Shown in pieces: positions 39,451-49,774 of a DNA stretch of 64,000 nt; the first letter of the stretch is position 1; the number at the start of each line of letters is the position of its first letter. Under the pieces are notes generated by a model. That model was not told the origin of the DNA, made no database searches, and saw only the letters and a program-made list of their open reading frames with translations. A program made the translations under genes and the position numbers. The stretch covers positions 682,001-746,000 of the forward strand of contig NZ_JAJGSX010000003.1 in the NCBI RefSeq assembly GCF_021245725.1, read 5' to 3'. The DNA is from Pseudonocardia sp. TRM90224 (GTDB lineage Bacteria; Actinomycetota; Actinomycetes; Mycobacteriales; Pseudonocardiaceae).

Positions 39451-40416
39451 ATGCGCGCCGACCGGCTGCTCTCGATCATGATGCTGCTGCAGCACCGCGG
39501 CCGGATGACCGCCGCGGAGCTGGCGGGCGAGCTGGAGGTCTCGACGCGCACCGTGGAGCGTGACTTCGACGCGCTCTCCGGCGCGGGCGTCCCGGTGTAC
39601 GCCGAGCGCGGCCGGCACGGCGGCTACGCGCTGCTGCCCGGCTACAGCACCGACCTGACCGGCCTGACGCACGACGAGGCGCTCGCGTTGCTGGTAGCGG
39701 GCTCGCGGGCGTCGTCGGAGTCGACCGGGATGGGCCCGGCGCTGGCGTCGGCGATGCGCAAGGTCGTCGCGGCACTGCCCCAGCCGCACCGGACCGCCGC
39801 CACCAGCGACGCCGAGCGGGTGCTCGTCCGGCAGGAGGGCTGGCTGCCCGTCGGGGAACCGGAGCCCGAGGTCGAGCACCTCGCCGCCGTCCAGCGTGCG
39901 GTGTTCGCCGGTCGCCGGCTGCGCATCCGGTACCAGGCCGAGTGCCAGGAGCCGCGATGGCGGACCGTCGATCCGGTCGGCCTGGTCAGCGCGCGCGGCC
40001 GTTGGTACCTGCTCGCGACGCGAGAGGGCGCCGAGCGCACCTACCGGCTCAGCCGGATGCGCGAGGTGCAGGAGCTGACGGAGCTCGCAGACCGGCCCGA
40101 GGGCGTCGACCTCGAACGGGCCTGGCAGGAACGCAGGGCCCGCTTCTTCGCGGCCCGCACGGTGCGGGTGCGGTTGCGCCTGCTCGCCGGACGCCGGGCG
40201 ACGCTGGCCGGCGCGGCGCGCGGCATCATCACCGAGGTGGCCGACCGCGAGGACGGCTGGCTGCTGCTCGACGTCACCTTCGCCGACGTGATGTACGCGC
40301 AGAGCGTGCTCTGGTCGCTGGGTGCCGACGCGGAAGCGCTCGAACCACCCGAGCTGCGCACGGCACTCGCGGAGCGGGCCCAGGCGGCCGCCGCCCGCTA
40401 CGCCACCGAACGCTGA
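39451..40416 (+). CDS. HTH-WYL transcriptional regulator
   Basis: DNA-binding regulator of 321 residues. N-terminal winged HTH (MRADRLLSIMMLLQHRGRMT, ELAGELEVSTRTVERDFDAL), GRHGGYALLPGY as the wing, and the WYL domain (about 140-230: QRAVFAGRRLRIRYQAE, VDPVGLVSARGRWYLLATRE, TYRLSRMREVQEL). The C-terminal WCX part is present. These YobV/DeoR-like regulators sense ligands through the WYL fold. I start at ATG 39451. It likely controls the divergent mycothiol-type gene and itself. Confidence 0.93.
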   Translation: MRADRLLSIMMLLQHRGRMTAAELAGELEVSTRTVERDFDALSGAGVPVYAERGRHGGYALLPGYSTDLTGLTHDEALALLVAGSRASSESTGMGPALASAMRKVVAALPQPHRTAATSDAERVLVRQEGWLPVGEPEPEVEHLAAVQRAVFAGRRLRIRYQAECQEPRWRTVDPVGLVSARGRWYLLATREGAERTYRLSRMREVQELTELADRPEGVDLERAWQERRARFFAARTVRVRLRLLAGRRATLAGAARGIITEVADREDGWLLLDVTFADVMYAQSVLWSLGADAEALEPPELRTALAERAQAAAARYATER

Positions 40417-40423
40417 CCCGAAG

Positions 40424-40486
40424 TTCCCCACCCTTTTGGGCACATGCGCGCCGAAACGGCGCGCATCCACCCAAAACGGTGGGGAA
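40424..40486 (+). repeat. 3'-end palindrome, type A, copy 5
   Basis: TTCCCCACCCTTTTGGG (40424-40440) faces CCCAAAACGGTGGGGAA (40470-40486); the left arm has C in place of the usual G, giving one mismatch. The inner stem ATGCGCGCCG / CGGCGCGCAT is longest here, with an AAA loop. It starts 7 bases after the WYL regulator stop. Confidence 0.9.
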
Positions 40487-40550
40487 GTCGGTCGGTGACT
40501 CCGTAGTCGTGCGGACGCGCCGGGCGGTCTGTGGCGCATACGTTCCTGTC

Positions 40551-40853
40551 ATGGAACCGCGCTGGATGCCCCCGCCGCCCGTCGAGCAGCCGTGGGTCGC
40601 GCCGTCGACGACCGCGGGTACGGTCTGGCGCTCGGTCGTCGTCGCGGGCCTCGGCGTGCTGGCGCTCCTGGCGCTCGTGCCGCTGCTGCTCCTGCTGATG
40701 TGGATCGTGGCGGTCGGCGGCGCGGGCCCGGACGTGTGGCTCATGGTGGTCGGCGGCATCGTGGTCGCCGTCGGCATCCCGGTCGCGACGGCGTGCGCGT
40801 TCGCGGCCCGGTCGCGCAACCGGGCGATGGCCGAACTGGCGCTCTGGGGCTGA
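40551..40853 (+). CDS. Small two-TM membrane protein
   Basis: Protein of 100 residues with a Pro/Trp-rich N-terminus (MEPRWMPPPPVEQPWVAP) and two membrane segments (about 28-52 and 60-82), ending ARSRNRAMAELALWG. TACGTT six bases before ATG 40551 could be the -10 of a leaderless mRNA. No family recognised. Confidence 0.65.
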   Translation: MEPRWMPPPPVEQPWVAPSTTAGTVWRSVVVAGLGVLALLALVPLLLLLMWIVAVGGAGPDVWLMVVGGIVVAVGIPVATACAFAARSRNRAMAELALWG

Positions 40854-40890
40854 CCGGCCTCGACGCGGCCCGAAGTTTGCCGCAGGAACG

Positions 40891-40928
40891 CCGCAGGGGC
40901 GGCACCCGGATGGGTGCCGCCCCTGCGG
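40891..40928 (-). terminator. groEL terminator
   Basis: CCGCAGGGGCGGCACCC (40891-40907) pairs perfectly with GGGTGCCGCCCCTGCGG (40912-40928), 17 bases with a GGAT loop, 27 bases after the groEL stop on the minus strand. It would also stop reading from the + strand. Confidence 0.85.
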
Positions 40929-40955
40929 GACGTGCGGTACTGCTGGGGGGTGGAC

Positions 40956-42671
<1,716 letters not shown>

Positions 42672-42686
42672 TCACCTGCTCGACGA

Positions 42687-42713
42687 TTGGCACTCTACCG
42701 TGCCGAGTGCCAG
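42687..42713. promoter_or_regulatory. CIRCE element 1 (HrcA operator) upstream of groEL
   Basis: TTGGCACTC - 9 bases - GAGTGCCAG, close to the CIRCE consensus TTAGCACTC-N9-GAGTGCTAA. It lies about 103 bases upstream of groEL, downstream of the proposed transcription start. Confidence 0.85.
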
Positions 42714-42718
42714 CACCG

Positions 42719-42748
42719 GTTCTAGCACTCGCCCGGAGCGAGTGCAAG
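42719..42748 (-). promoter_or_regulatory. groEL promoter with overlapping CIRCE element 2
   Basis: On the minus strand TTGCAC (42747-42742), 17-base spacer and TAGAAC (42724-42719). CIRCE 2, CTAGCACTC - 9 bases - GAGTGCAAG (42722-42748), covers the promoter fully, so HrcA binding would exclude RNA polymerase. Confidence 0.75.
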
Positions 42749-42793
42749 GACGCCGGAGGGCACGCCCGGGGGGCCATCGGGCACGATGCAGGG

Positions 42794-44050
42794 GTGGGCG
42801 CTCCGGTAGCGAAGACAGCACAATCAGGCAAGACACCGCGTTCGGTCGAGGAACACCGTGCTGTGGTCGCGGCGCTGCTGCAGCCCAGCCCGGTCGAGGA
42901 CGTCCCGCTGGCCGAGCTGCGCGGGCGGGTGCTGGCCGCCGACCTCGTGGCACCCATGTCGCTGCCGTCGTTCCCGAACTCCGCGATGGACGGCTACGCG
43001 GTGCGCGCGGCCGAGCTGGCAGGCGCCTCGCCCGAGTCGCCCGTCGAGCTGCCCGTCGCGGAGGACATCCCGGCCGGGCGGGTCGACGTCCCGCCGCTCG
43101 CGCCCGGCACCGTCCACCGGATCATGACGGGGGCCACGGTCCCCGAGGGCGCCGACGCCGTGGTGCAGGTCGAGTTCACCGACGGCGGCGCCGAGCGCGT
43201 GCGGATCTTCCGCGCCCCGGCCGCCGGGACGCACGTGCGGACCGTCGGCGAGGACGTGCACGCCGGTGACGTCCTGCTCCGGGCCGGCACCGAGCTGCGC
43301 GCGCCGCAGATCGGGCTGGCCGCCGCCGTCGGCGCCGCGACACTGCCGGTGCGGCGCAGGCCCGTCGTGCTGGTGCTCTCCACCGGCTCCGAGCTCGTCG
43401 AGCCCGGCACGCCGCTGCAGCCCGGCCAGATCTACGAGTCGAACGGCCCGATGCTCGCCGCGGCGGTCGAGGAGGCCGGCGGGCAGGCGGAGCTGCTGCG
43501 CTTCGTCCCCGACGACGTCGACGAGCTGCTCTCGACGTTGCGCAAGCGGATCGAGCAGAGCGGCGTCGATCTCGTGCTGACTTCGGGCGGGGTCAGCGCG
43601 GGCGCGTACGAGGTCGTGAAGGACGCCTTCACCGACCGCGGGGTCGAGTTCGTCCGTGTCGCTATGCAACCGGGCGGCCCGCAGGGCGCCGGACGGGTCA
43701 CTGAACTGGGTGAAGTTCCGGTTGTGACCCTGCCGGGCAATCCGGTCAGCTCACAGGTGTCGTTCGAGGTGTTCGTCAGGCCCGCGCTGAGGGCCGCGCT
43801 GGGCCATCCGCACCCCGATCGGCCCATCGTCAACGCCAAGCTCGGGCAGTCATTCGTCTCGCCGGAGGGCAAGCGGCAGTTCCGTCGCGGGGTGCTCGAC
43901 GCGGTCCGCGGAACGGTCGCCGAGGTGGGTTCTCCGGCCTCTCACCTGCTCGGATCACTCGCTGTAGCCGAGTGCTTCATCATCGTGCCGGAGGCCGCAA
44001 CGGAACTCCCCGAGGGGTCACCCGTGGAGGTCTGGCTACTCGATGGGTGA
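42794..44050 (+). CDS. moeA: Molybdopterin molybdenumtransferase MoeA
   Basis: MoeA of 418 residues. It inserts molybdate into adenylylated molybdopterin. Features: [40 protein letters not shown], then [53 protein letters not shown] and [20 protein letters not shown]. The start is GTG 42794. It is divergent from groEL, matching moeA2 (Rv0438c) next to groEL2. It completes the window's set for Mo cofactor (moaC, mog, moaE, moeA, mobA-like), lacking moaA, moaD and moaB-type paralogues. Confidence 0.95.
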   Translation: MGAPVAKTAQSGKTPRSVEEHRAVVAALLQPSPVEDVPLAELRGRVLAADLVAPMSLPSFPNSAMDGYAVRAAELAGASPESPVELPVAEDIPAGRVDVPPLAPGTVHRIMTGATVPEGADAVVQVEFTDGGAERVRIFRAPAAGTHVRTVGEDVHAGDVLLRAGTELRAPQIGLAAAVGAATLPVRRRPVVLVLSTGSELVEPGTPLQPGQIYESNGPMLAAAVEEAGGQAELLRFVPDDVDELLSTLRKRIEQSGVDLVLTSGGVSAGAYEVVKDAFTDRGVEFVRVAMQPGGPQGAGRVTELGEVPVVTLPGNPVSSQVSFEVFVRPALRAALGHPHPDRPIVNAKLGQSFVSPEGKRQFRRGVLDAVRGTVAEVGSPASHLLGSLAVAECFIIVPEAATELPEGSPVEVWLLDG

Positions 44051-44436
44051 GCCGACCGGGTAAACGTGGTGTACGTCACAGCCAAGTGATGCAACACTGG
44101 GCGCGCCAAGAGCGTCTTAGTAGTGAGTGTTCGGCCGAACGGTTCTGATCGTGGGCCTTGTGGCTTTACGACCTGGACGATCGATCGACTGCTCATGGAT
44201 ACTTTCGGCACCACGCGGGTAACCGCGTAGGTGGGCAAAGAACCTACCGCCCGTCGCTGGGGAGCGGACGAGCGGTTCCACGGCCGGGGTCGTCGTCTCG
44301 GGGGATGACGGCCCCGGCCCTTTGCGTTCTCGGGCCCGATGATCAGAGTACCGGCGGAGCGGTGACGGCGGTCGCGTACCGTATCGGCCGCTGGGATCGC
44401 CCAGCGACGCCACGCCGGAGGAGCCGACCGCCGCTC
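44051..44436 (+). ncRNA. Structured region between moeA and psd, possible small RNA or leader
   Basis: A 386-base gap. It contains successive hairpins: CGCGG-GTAA-CCGCG at about 44215-44230, GTAGGT / ACCTAC just after, and a strong terminator-like stem GGCCGGGG (44282-44289) / CCCCGGCC (44312-44319), extended by G-U pairs and followed by CCTTTGCGTTCT. An unpaired-purine-rich segment lies between. Such an array could be a small RNA or an attenuated psd leader. I recognise no known RNA family (looked for Moco, SAM-IV, cobalamin, ZTP, ydaO and 6C-type features). Confidence 0.35.
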
Positions 44437-45165
44437 ATGTCCGAAAAGTCCCAGGCATCCCCGTCTGGATTCTCGGTCCCCCACATCGCCGGCCTGGTCA
44501 GGGCCGCGATCCCGCCGATGCACCCCGGCGGTCGCCCGCTCGTGGCCGGGGTCGCCGTCGCAGCCGGGCTGTTCCGTGCCGTGACCGGCCGGGGGACGCT
44601 CGTCGGCGTGCTCGCCACAGCCGCGACGGCCGCGTTCTTCCGCGACCCCCGCCGAGTGCCGCCCCCGCTCACCGGGGTCGTGCTCGCCGCCGCCGACGGC
44701 ACCGTCGCGACGGTCTCCGACGTCGTTCCGCCGCCGGAGCTGGGCCTGCCCCCCGTGCTGGCGCCCCGGGTGAGCGTCTTCCTCTCCGTGCTCGACGTGC
44801 ACGTGCAGCGCATCCCCGCCGACGGGCGCGTGCTCGCCGTCGAGTACCGGCCGGGAGTCTTCCTCTCGGCCGACCTCGACAAGGCCAGCGAGGACAACGA
44901 GCGCAACGCGATGTTGCTGGAGACGACCGGCGGCGCGAAGATCGGCGTCGTGCAGATCGCCGGCCTGCTCGCGCGGCGCATCGTCTGCGACGTCGCGCCG
45001 GGCGACGAGGTCGCGGCCGGCGAGACCTACGGCCTGATCCGGTTCGGCTCGCGGGTCGACACCTACCTCCCGCGCGGCTCGCGCGTGACCGTCGCCGTCG
45101 GGCAGCGGACCATCGGCGGCGAGACCGTGCTCGCCGAGCTGCCGGCGACGGGCGGGGCGAGCTGA
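44437..45165 (+). CDS. psd: Phosphatidylserine decarboxylase proenzyme (short type)
   Basis: Enzyme of 242 residues that makes phosphatidylethanolamine from phosphatidylserine. It has FFRDPRRVPP, VLAAADGTVATV, VSVFLSVLDVHVQRIPADG (conserved His), ENERNAMLLETTGGAKIGVV and GLIRFGSRVDTYLPRG. The Ser of FGSR is the self-cleavage site that becomes the pyruvoyl group. The short form is usual in actinobacteria. ATG 44437 is my choice, since GGAGGAG is 14 bases away and an upstream GTG lacks a better site. Its TGA shares a base with the pssA ATG. Confidence 0.94.
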   Translation: MSEKSQASPSGFSVPHIAGLVRAAIPPMHPGGRPLVAGVAVAAGLFRAVTGRGTLVGVLATAATAAFFRDPRRVPPPLTGVVLAAADGTVATVSDVVPPPELGLPPVLAPRVSVFLSVLDVHVQRIPADGRVLAVEYRPGVFLSADLDKASEDNERNAMLLETTGGAKIGVVQIAGLLARRIVCDVAPGDEVAAGETYGLIRFGSRVDTYLPRGSRVTVAVGQRTIGGETVLAELPATGGAS

Positions 45166-46181
45166 TGGCGATGCCGCCCGCGTACGCGGCGGGGATCCGC
45201 CTCCTGCCCAACGCCGTCACCGTGCTCGCGCTGTGCTCGGGCCTGTCCGCGGTGTACTTCGCGTTGCAGGGGCGGTTCGACCTCTGCGTCGCGGCGGTCG
45301 GCGCGGCCGCGCTGTGCGACGCGCTCGACGGCCGGCTCGCCAGGCTGCTCGACGCCAGCACCAGGATCGGCGCCGAGCTCGACTCGCTCGCCGACCTCGT
45401 CTCGTTCGGCGTGGCGCCGGCGCTCGTCCTCTACATCTGGGTGTTCCAGGGCTCCCAGTTCGGCTGGGTGGTCGCGCTGGTCTTCGCCGTCTGCATGGCG
45501 CTGCGGCTGGCGCGGTTCAACACGCTGATCGACGTCGTGGACGAGTACCCGTTCACCAAGGAGTTCTTCGTCGGCGTCCCGGCACCGGCCGCGGCGCTCT
45601 CCGCCGGCATCCCGCTCTACGTCTCGCTGCACTTCAACGGTGAGAAGGGCTGGTGGGCGGAGCCCGTTGTGGTGGGGCTGTGGGCGCTGGTCGTCGCAGG
45701 GCTGATGGTCAGCAGGCTGCCGACGCTGTCGTTCAAGACCGTGCGGGTTTCGCCGAACTACGTCGCCCCGCTGCTCGTGCTCGTCGGGCTCGCGGCGGCC
45801 GTGCTGATCACCGTGCCGTTCCTCGGGATGGCCATCGTCGCCGGCATCTACCTGCTCATGATCCCGTACACGGCCTACCGGCACCGCTGGTTGTCGCGCC
45901 ACCCCGAGGCGTGGAACGTCCCGGTGCGGGAGCGGCGCGCGGTGGCGCGGGCCGCCCGCTCGGCCCGGCGGCTCGGGCTGCGCCCGCCGCTGCGGCGCCG
46001 GGTCGCGGGCGGCGCGAGCGCTGTCGCGCGCGCCATGCGGAGGCTGAGTGACGACGCCGCTGCCGCGCAGCGCAGCCGGATGAACAACCGCCAGCTCCGC
46101 AACAACGCGCCAGGGCCGGCGCAGAACCCGCAGCGCAACCGGCTCCGGCTCGGGCTGCGCCGGGTGCGTCGCCCGCGCTGA
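45165..46181 (+). CDS. pssA: CDP-diacylglycerol-serine O-phosphatidyltransferase
   Basis: Membrane enzyme of 338 residues joining CDP-diacylglycerol and serine to phosphatidylserine, the substrate for Psd. The CDP-alcohol phosphotransferase motif is complete: D-A-L-D-G-R-L-A-R then 8 residues, G, 3 residues, D, 3 residues, D (CDALDGRLARLLDASTRIG, AELDSLAD). About eight membrane segments. The last 85 residues are a basic tail (ARAARSARRLGLRPPLRRRV) and are longer than in most homologues. Coupled to psd by a TGATG junction. Confidence 0.95.
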   Translation: MAMPPAYAAGIRLLPNAVTVLALCSGLSAVYFALQGRFDLCVAAVGAAALCDALDGRLARLLDASTRIGAELDSLADLVSFGVAPALVLYIWVFQGSQFGWVVALVFAVCMALRLARFNTLIDVVDEYPFTKEFFVGVPAPAAALSAGIPLYVSLHFNGEKGWWAEPVVVGLWALVVAGLMVSRLPTLSFKTVRVSPNYVAPLLVLVGLAAAVLITVPFLGMAIVAGIYLLMIPYTAYRHRWLSRHPEAWNVPVRERRAVARAARSARRLGLRPPLRRRVAGGASAVARAMRRLSDDAAAAQRSRMNNRQLRNNAPGPAQNPQRNRLRLGLRRVRRPR

Positions 46182-46184
46182 CCC

Positions 46185-46240
46185 CGACTCGCGCCCGCTG
46201 GGCCCGACTCGCCCACGGGCCGGCCCCGACTCGCGTGCCT
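46185..46240. repeat. GACTCG array, three units of 20-22 bp
   Basis: CGACTCG occurs at 46185, 46205 and 46227, each followed by variable G+C-rich sequence, in the gap between pssA and the AAA ATPase. The same core in the opposite sense (CGAGTCG) builds a longer array at 62056-62213. Confidence 0.6.
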
Positions 46241-46263
46241 GCCGGGCCGATAACGTTCCGGGC

Positions 46264-48510
46264 GTGCCACCTTCGATCACCCTCGTCGCCCGGCTCGCCG
46301 CCTCGCCCGCCGACGCCCGCCGCGGCGTCGTGCGGCTGCACCCCGAGGTGCTCGATGCGCTCGGGCTGCGCTCGTGGGACGCCGTCACGCTGACCGGCGC
46401 CCGGGTGACGACGGCGCTGGTCGCGCCGGGCGACGGCGCGCCGGGCCAGGCGACGCTGGACGACGTCACGCTCTCCAACGCCGGGCTGACCGACGGCGCG
46501 GCGGTGGTCGTCGCCCCGGCCGCGGTGGAGCCGGCAAGGCTGGTGCGGCTGACGGGATCGCGGCTGGCCAGGGCGGCGCTCACGCCGGAGACGGTGCGGC
46601 TCGCGCTGCTCGGCAAGGTCGTGACCGGCGGCGACGCCGTCTCCCTCCTCCCGCAGGACGTCGAGCCGGCGCCCGGGATGGACGCGCCGGCAGCGCGCCA
46701 GCGGGTGGCGGGCGCGCTGGGCAGCGCGTGGACCACGGAGCTGCTGACGGTGGCGGGCGTCGAGCCGAAGGGCGCGGTCGCGGTGCGTCCGAGCACGGTC
46801 GTCGGCTGGGAGGGCGGCCCGGTGACGGGCGAGACCGTGGCAGCGGGAACGGCCCCGGCACCTGCGACTACGACCGCACGGCCGCAGCTCGTCACAACGG
46901 CAGTCCCTGCGGTCGCCGAGCCCGCCGTCGCCCCCGAGGACCTGATCGGCAACACCGACGCCGCCCGCAAGCTCGTCGAATGGCTCGAGCTGACGTTCGA
47001 CCGGCCGGAACTGCTGGCGCGGCTCGGCGGCTCGGCGCGGCTCGGCGTGCTGCTCACCGGGCCCGAAGGCGTCGGCAAGCTGACGTTGGCGCGCAGCACC
47101 GCCGCGGCCGTCGACGCCCAGTGCGTCGAGCTGGCCGGTCCCGGGACGGCGGCGCTGGAGGCCGCGGCGGCGTCCCAGCGTGTGCACGAAGCGATCGGTG
47201 CGGCCCGCGACGCAGCCCGCGCCGGCACCCGCACGGTGCTGGTCGTGACCGACGTGGAGGCGTTGCTGCCGGCCGCCACGCCGCCGCCGCTCGCCACGCT
47301 GGTGCTCGACGTCCTGCGTGACGCCGTCGCCACACCGAATCTCGCGATGGTCGCGACGACGTCGGCCCCGGAGTCGGTCGACCCGCGGCTGCGGGCGCCC
47401 GACCTCGTCGACCGTGCGCTCGGCCTCGCCCTCCCCGACCTGCGCACCCGCACCGAGCTGCTGCGCAGGCTGCTTGCCGCAGTGCCGCTCGCCGACGGTG
47501 TGGAGCTGAAGGCCGTCGCGGAACGTGCGCCCGGGTTCGTCGTGGCCGACCTGGTGGCCGTCCGGCGCGAGGCGGCCGTGCAGGCGGCGCTGCGGCACAC
47601 CGGCGACGGCGAGGCCCGGATCGGGCAGCAGGACCTCCTCGACGCCGTCGGGTCGGTGCGCCCGATCTCGATGTCGTCCTCCGACACGTTGCAGACCGGC
47701 GGGATCACGCTCGACCAGGTCGGCGACATGGCCGAGGTCAAGCAGGCCCTCACCGAGGCCGTGCTCTGGCCGCTGCAGTACCCCGACTCGTTCGCGCGGC
47801 TCGGCGTCGACGCACCGCGCGGCGTGCTCGTCTACGGCCCGCCCGGGTGCGGCAAGACGTTCCTGCTGCGGGCGCTCGCGGGCACGGGCCAGCTGAACGT
47901 GCTCTCGGTGAAGGGCGCCGAGCTGCTGGACAAGTACGTCGGCGAGTCCGAGCGGGCCGTGCGGGAGCTGTTCCGCAAGGCCGCCGACGCCGCGCCCGCG
48001 CTGGTGTTCCTCGACGAGGTCGACGCACTCGCGCCGCGGCGCGGCCAGTCGTCCGACTCAGGGGTGGCTGACCGGGTCGTCGCCGCGCTGCTCACGGAGC
48101 TGGACGGGGCGGAGCCGCTGCGCAACGTGATCGTCGTCGGCGCGACCAACCGGCCCGAGCTCATCGACCCCGCGCTGCTGCGCCCGGGACGGCTGGAACG
48201 GCTCGTCTACGTCCCACCGCCGGACGCCGAGGCCCGCACGGAGATCCTGCGCGCGGCAGGGCGCAACACCCCGCTCGCCGACGACGTCGACCTGGCGGCG
48301 CTCGGCGCCGAGCTGGAGGGCTACTCGGCCGCCGACTGCGCCGCCGTCCTGCGCGAGGCCGCGCTGACGGCGATGCGGGAGTCGCTCGACGCCGCCGAGG
48401 TGTGCGCGGCGCACATCGCGGCCGCACGGGCGAAGGTGCCGGCCTCGCTCGACCCCGCGCAGCTCGCGGAGCTGGAGTCGTACGCGGAGCGGCGGCGCGG
48501 CGCGCCGTAG
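46264..48510 (+). CDS. CDC48/VCP-type AAA ATPase with degenerate first domain
   Basis: Protein of 748 residues, equivalent to Rv0435c by neighbourhood (next to pssA and psd). An N-domain with double-psi-barrel character (SITLVARLAASPADARRG, VVRLHPEVLDALGLRSWDAV) is followed by AAA1 (about 225-480) and AAA2 (about 490-740). AAA2 is complete: GPPGCGKTFLLRALAG, LVFLDEVDALAPRRG and VIVVGATNRPELIDPALLRPG, with Arg fingers. AAA1 has GPEGVGKLTLA, with Leu where Ser/Thr should bind Mg, and VLVVTDVEALL without the Walker B acid pair. TAACGT seven bases before GTG 46264 suggests a leaderless mRNA. Function in actinobacteria unknown; probably a protein unfoldase. Confidence 0.93.
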   Translation: MPPSITLVARLAASPADARRGVVRLHPEVLDALGLRSWDAVTLTGARVTTALVAPGDGAPGQATLDDVTLSNAGLTDGAAVVVAPAAVEPARLVRLTGSRLARAALTPETVRLALLGKVVTGGDAVSLLPQDVEPAPGMDAPAARQRVAGALGSAWTTELLTVAGVEPKGAVAVRPSTVVGWEGGPVTGETVAAGTAPAPATTTARPQLVTTAVPAVAEPAVAPEDLIGNTDAARKLVEWLELTFDRPELLARLGGSARLGVLLTGPEGVGKLTLARSTAAAVDAQCVELAGPGTAALEAAAASQRVHEAIGAARDAARAGTRTVLVVTDVEALLPAATPPPLATLVLDVLRDAVATPNLAMVATTSAPESVDPRLRAPDLVDRALGLALPDLRTRTELLRRLLAAVPLADGVELKAVAERAPGFVVADLVAVRREAAVQAALRHTGDGEARIGQQDLLDAVGSVRPISMSSSDTLQTGGITLDQVGDMAEVKQALTEAVLWPLQYPDSFARLGVDAPRGVLVYGPPGCGKTFLLRALAGTGQLNVLSVKGAELLDKYVGESERAVRELFRKAADAAPALVFLDEVDALAPRRGQSSDSGVADRVVAALLTELDGAEPLRNVIVVGATNRPELIDPALLRPGRLERLVYVPPPDAEARTEILRAAGRNTPLADDVDLAALGAELEGYSAADCAAVLREAALTAMRESLDAAEVCAAHIAAARAKVPASLDPAQLAELESYAERRRGAP

Positions 48511-48527
48511 GTTGCGGTTGAGTACGC

Positions 48528-48556
48528 GAGGGCAGGAAAGCCACTTTCCTGCCCTC
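48528..48556. terminator. GAGGGCAGGAAAG hairpin, copy 2
   Basis: GAGGGCAGGAAAG (48528-48540), loop CCA, CTTTCCTGCCCTC (48544-48556), 13 perfect pairs. It is the exact reverse complement of 13995-14023 and also lies between convergent genes (AAA ATPase and LytR_C protein). Confidence 0.75.
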
Positions 48557-48593
48557 CCCAGCCGGCGCGGGCCGCCGAGCGAGGGCGCCGGGG

Positions 48594-49328
48594 TCAGCGC
48601 CGCTGGTAGTCGTTCGTGACGATCACGATGACGCCGGGTGCGGCGGCGTTCAGCCCCGAGAAGCGTGGTTCGACGCGCATGCCGAACTGGTTGCCGAGTG
48701 CCGTCGCGGCGGCCTGCTCGTCCGTGCCGGGGCGGTAGTAGACCGTGCTGGTCGGGATGATCCCCGACGGGTAGTTGGAGACGTCGGTGACCTGCCAGCC
48801 CGCGTTGCGGAAGTCCTCCGCGGCGCGCGCGGCGAGCCCGTGGATGGTGCTGTTGTTGTAGACGCGCAGCGGCGCCCGTGCCGCTCCCTTGCCGTCGTCG
48901 GGGGCAGCGGCGACGGCCGGCGGTGCGACGGCCGGCGGTGGGGGCGGCGGGGTGGTGGCCGGCGCCGCGTTGGGGGCCGGGGCCGCGTTGGGCGCCGGTG
49001 CCGGTTGTCCTGCTGCGGGCGGCGGCGTCCCCGGCGGGACGGCGGGTGGCGCGGTGGGCTGAGGCGCGGCGATCGCGTTGGTGGGCGTCGGCGTGAACTC
49101 AGGGACCGGCACGGAGCCGGCGCTGGTGGGGGTGGGTCCAACGGGCGGCTCCGCGCCGGCAGTCGGTTCGCTCGACACGGAAGTCGGTGGGGCCGCACCT
49201 TGTTGGGTGCTGCCGCTGGTGGCGACGGTCGCGATGCCGACGAGGCCCGCGACGGCACCGAGGCCGAGCAGGGCGAGCCCTGCGATGCGCAGCGGAGACG
49301 TCCCGCTCGGCGAGCCCGGGGCGGTCAT
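48594..49328 (-). CDS. LytR_C-domain membrane-anchored protein
   Basis: Protein of 244 residues, matching Rv0431 by neighbourhood. One membrane segment (about 13-36, PLRIAGLALLGLGAVAGLVG), then about 100 residues of Pro/Ala-rich wall-spanning linker, then the LytR_C domain (about 152-244: PLRVYNNSTIHGLAARAAED, FRNAGWQVTDVSNYPSG, STVYYRPGTDEQAAATAL). The domain often follows LytR-CpsA-Psr enzymes and is thought to act in wall-polymer attachment, but here it stands alone. Confidence 0.92.
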   Translation of the reverse strand: MTAPGSPSGTSPLRIAGLALLGLGAVAGLVGIATVATSGSTQQGAAPPTSVSSEPTAGAEPPVGPTPTSAGSVPVPEFTPTPTNAIAAPQPTAPPAVPPGTPPPAAGQPAPAPNAAPAPNAAPATTPPPPPPAVAPPAVAAAPDDGKGAARAPLRVYNNSTIHGLAARAAEDFRNAGWQVTDVSNYPSGIIPTSTVYYRPGTDEQAAATALGNQFGMRVEPRFSGLNAAAPGVIVIVTNDYQRR

Positions 49329-49440
49329 GCCGCCGCTCCTTCGACCGCGAGCGTCGGCCGGCCGATCGGCTCCGCCACGATGACCTCCACTGCCGCAGGT
49401 TCCCGATCAGCGACCGGGCACGTCCACGATCATCGTGTCG

Positions 49441-49746
49441 TCACCAGGGCTCGATGCCCAGCCGACGCGCCGCACGGGTGCGCTGCCGGCTGGTGCGGAG
49501 CCTGCGCAAGCGCTTCACCAACAGCGGATCGGCCGCGAGCGCCTCCGGCTTGTCGACGAGCGCGTTGAGCACCTGGTAGTACCGCGTGGCGGACATGTCG
49601 AAGAGTTCGCGGATCGCCTGTTCCTTGGCGCCGGCGTACTTCCACCACTGCCCCTCGAAGGCGAGGATCTCGCGTTCCCTGCGGTCCAGCTCCCGGACTG
49701 CACGACCGGCGGACGTCATCGCGCCGGGTTCGGTTGCGGACACCAT
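49441..49746 (-). CDS. DUF3263 protein (HTH-like)
   Basis: Protein of about 101 residues, equal to Rv0430 by sequence type and position. It has ELDRREREILAFEGQWWKYA, GAKEQAIRELFDMSATRYYQ, VLNALVDKPEALAADPLLVK and a basic end RLRTSRQRTRAARRLGIEPW. The helical core resembles a sigma-factor or HTH fold, so DNA binding is plausible. ATG 49746, ATG 49749 and GTG 49743 all lie just after GAGGAG, so the exact start is open. Divergent from def with an 18-base perfect palindrome between them. Confidence 0.9.
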   Translation of the reverse strand: MVSATEPGAMTSAGRAVRELDRREREILAFEGQWWKYAGAKEQAIRELFDMSATRYYQVLNALVDKPEALAADPLLVKRLRRLRTSRQRTRAARRLGIEPW

Positions 49747-49774
49747 CATGCTCCTCGCGGCCTCGCTACTCGCA

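Noticed and set aside
44064..44079. Crp-like site CGTGGTGTACGTCACA after moeA
   Set aside because: Only the right half matches the consensus, and it starts 14 bases after the moeA stop, far from any promoter.
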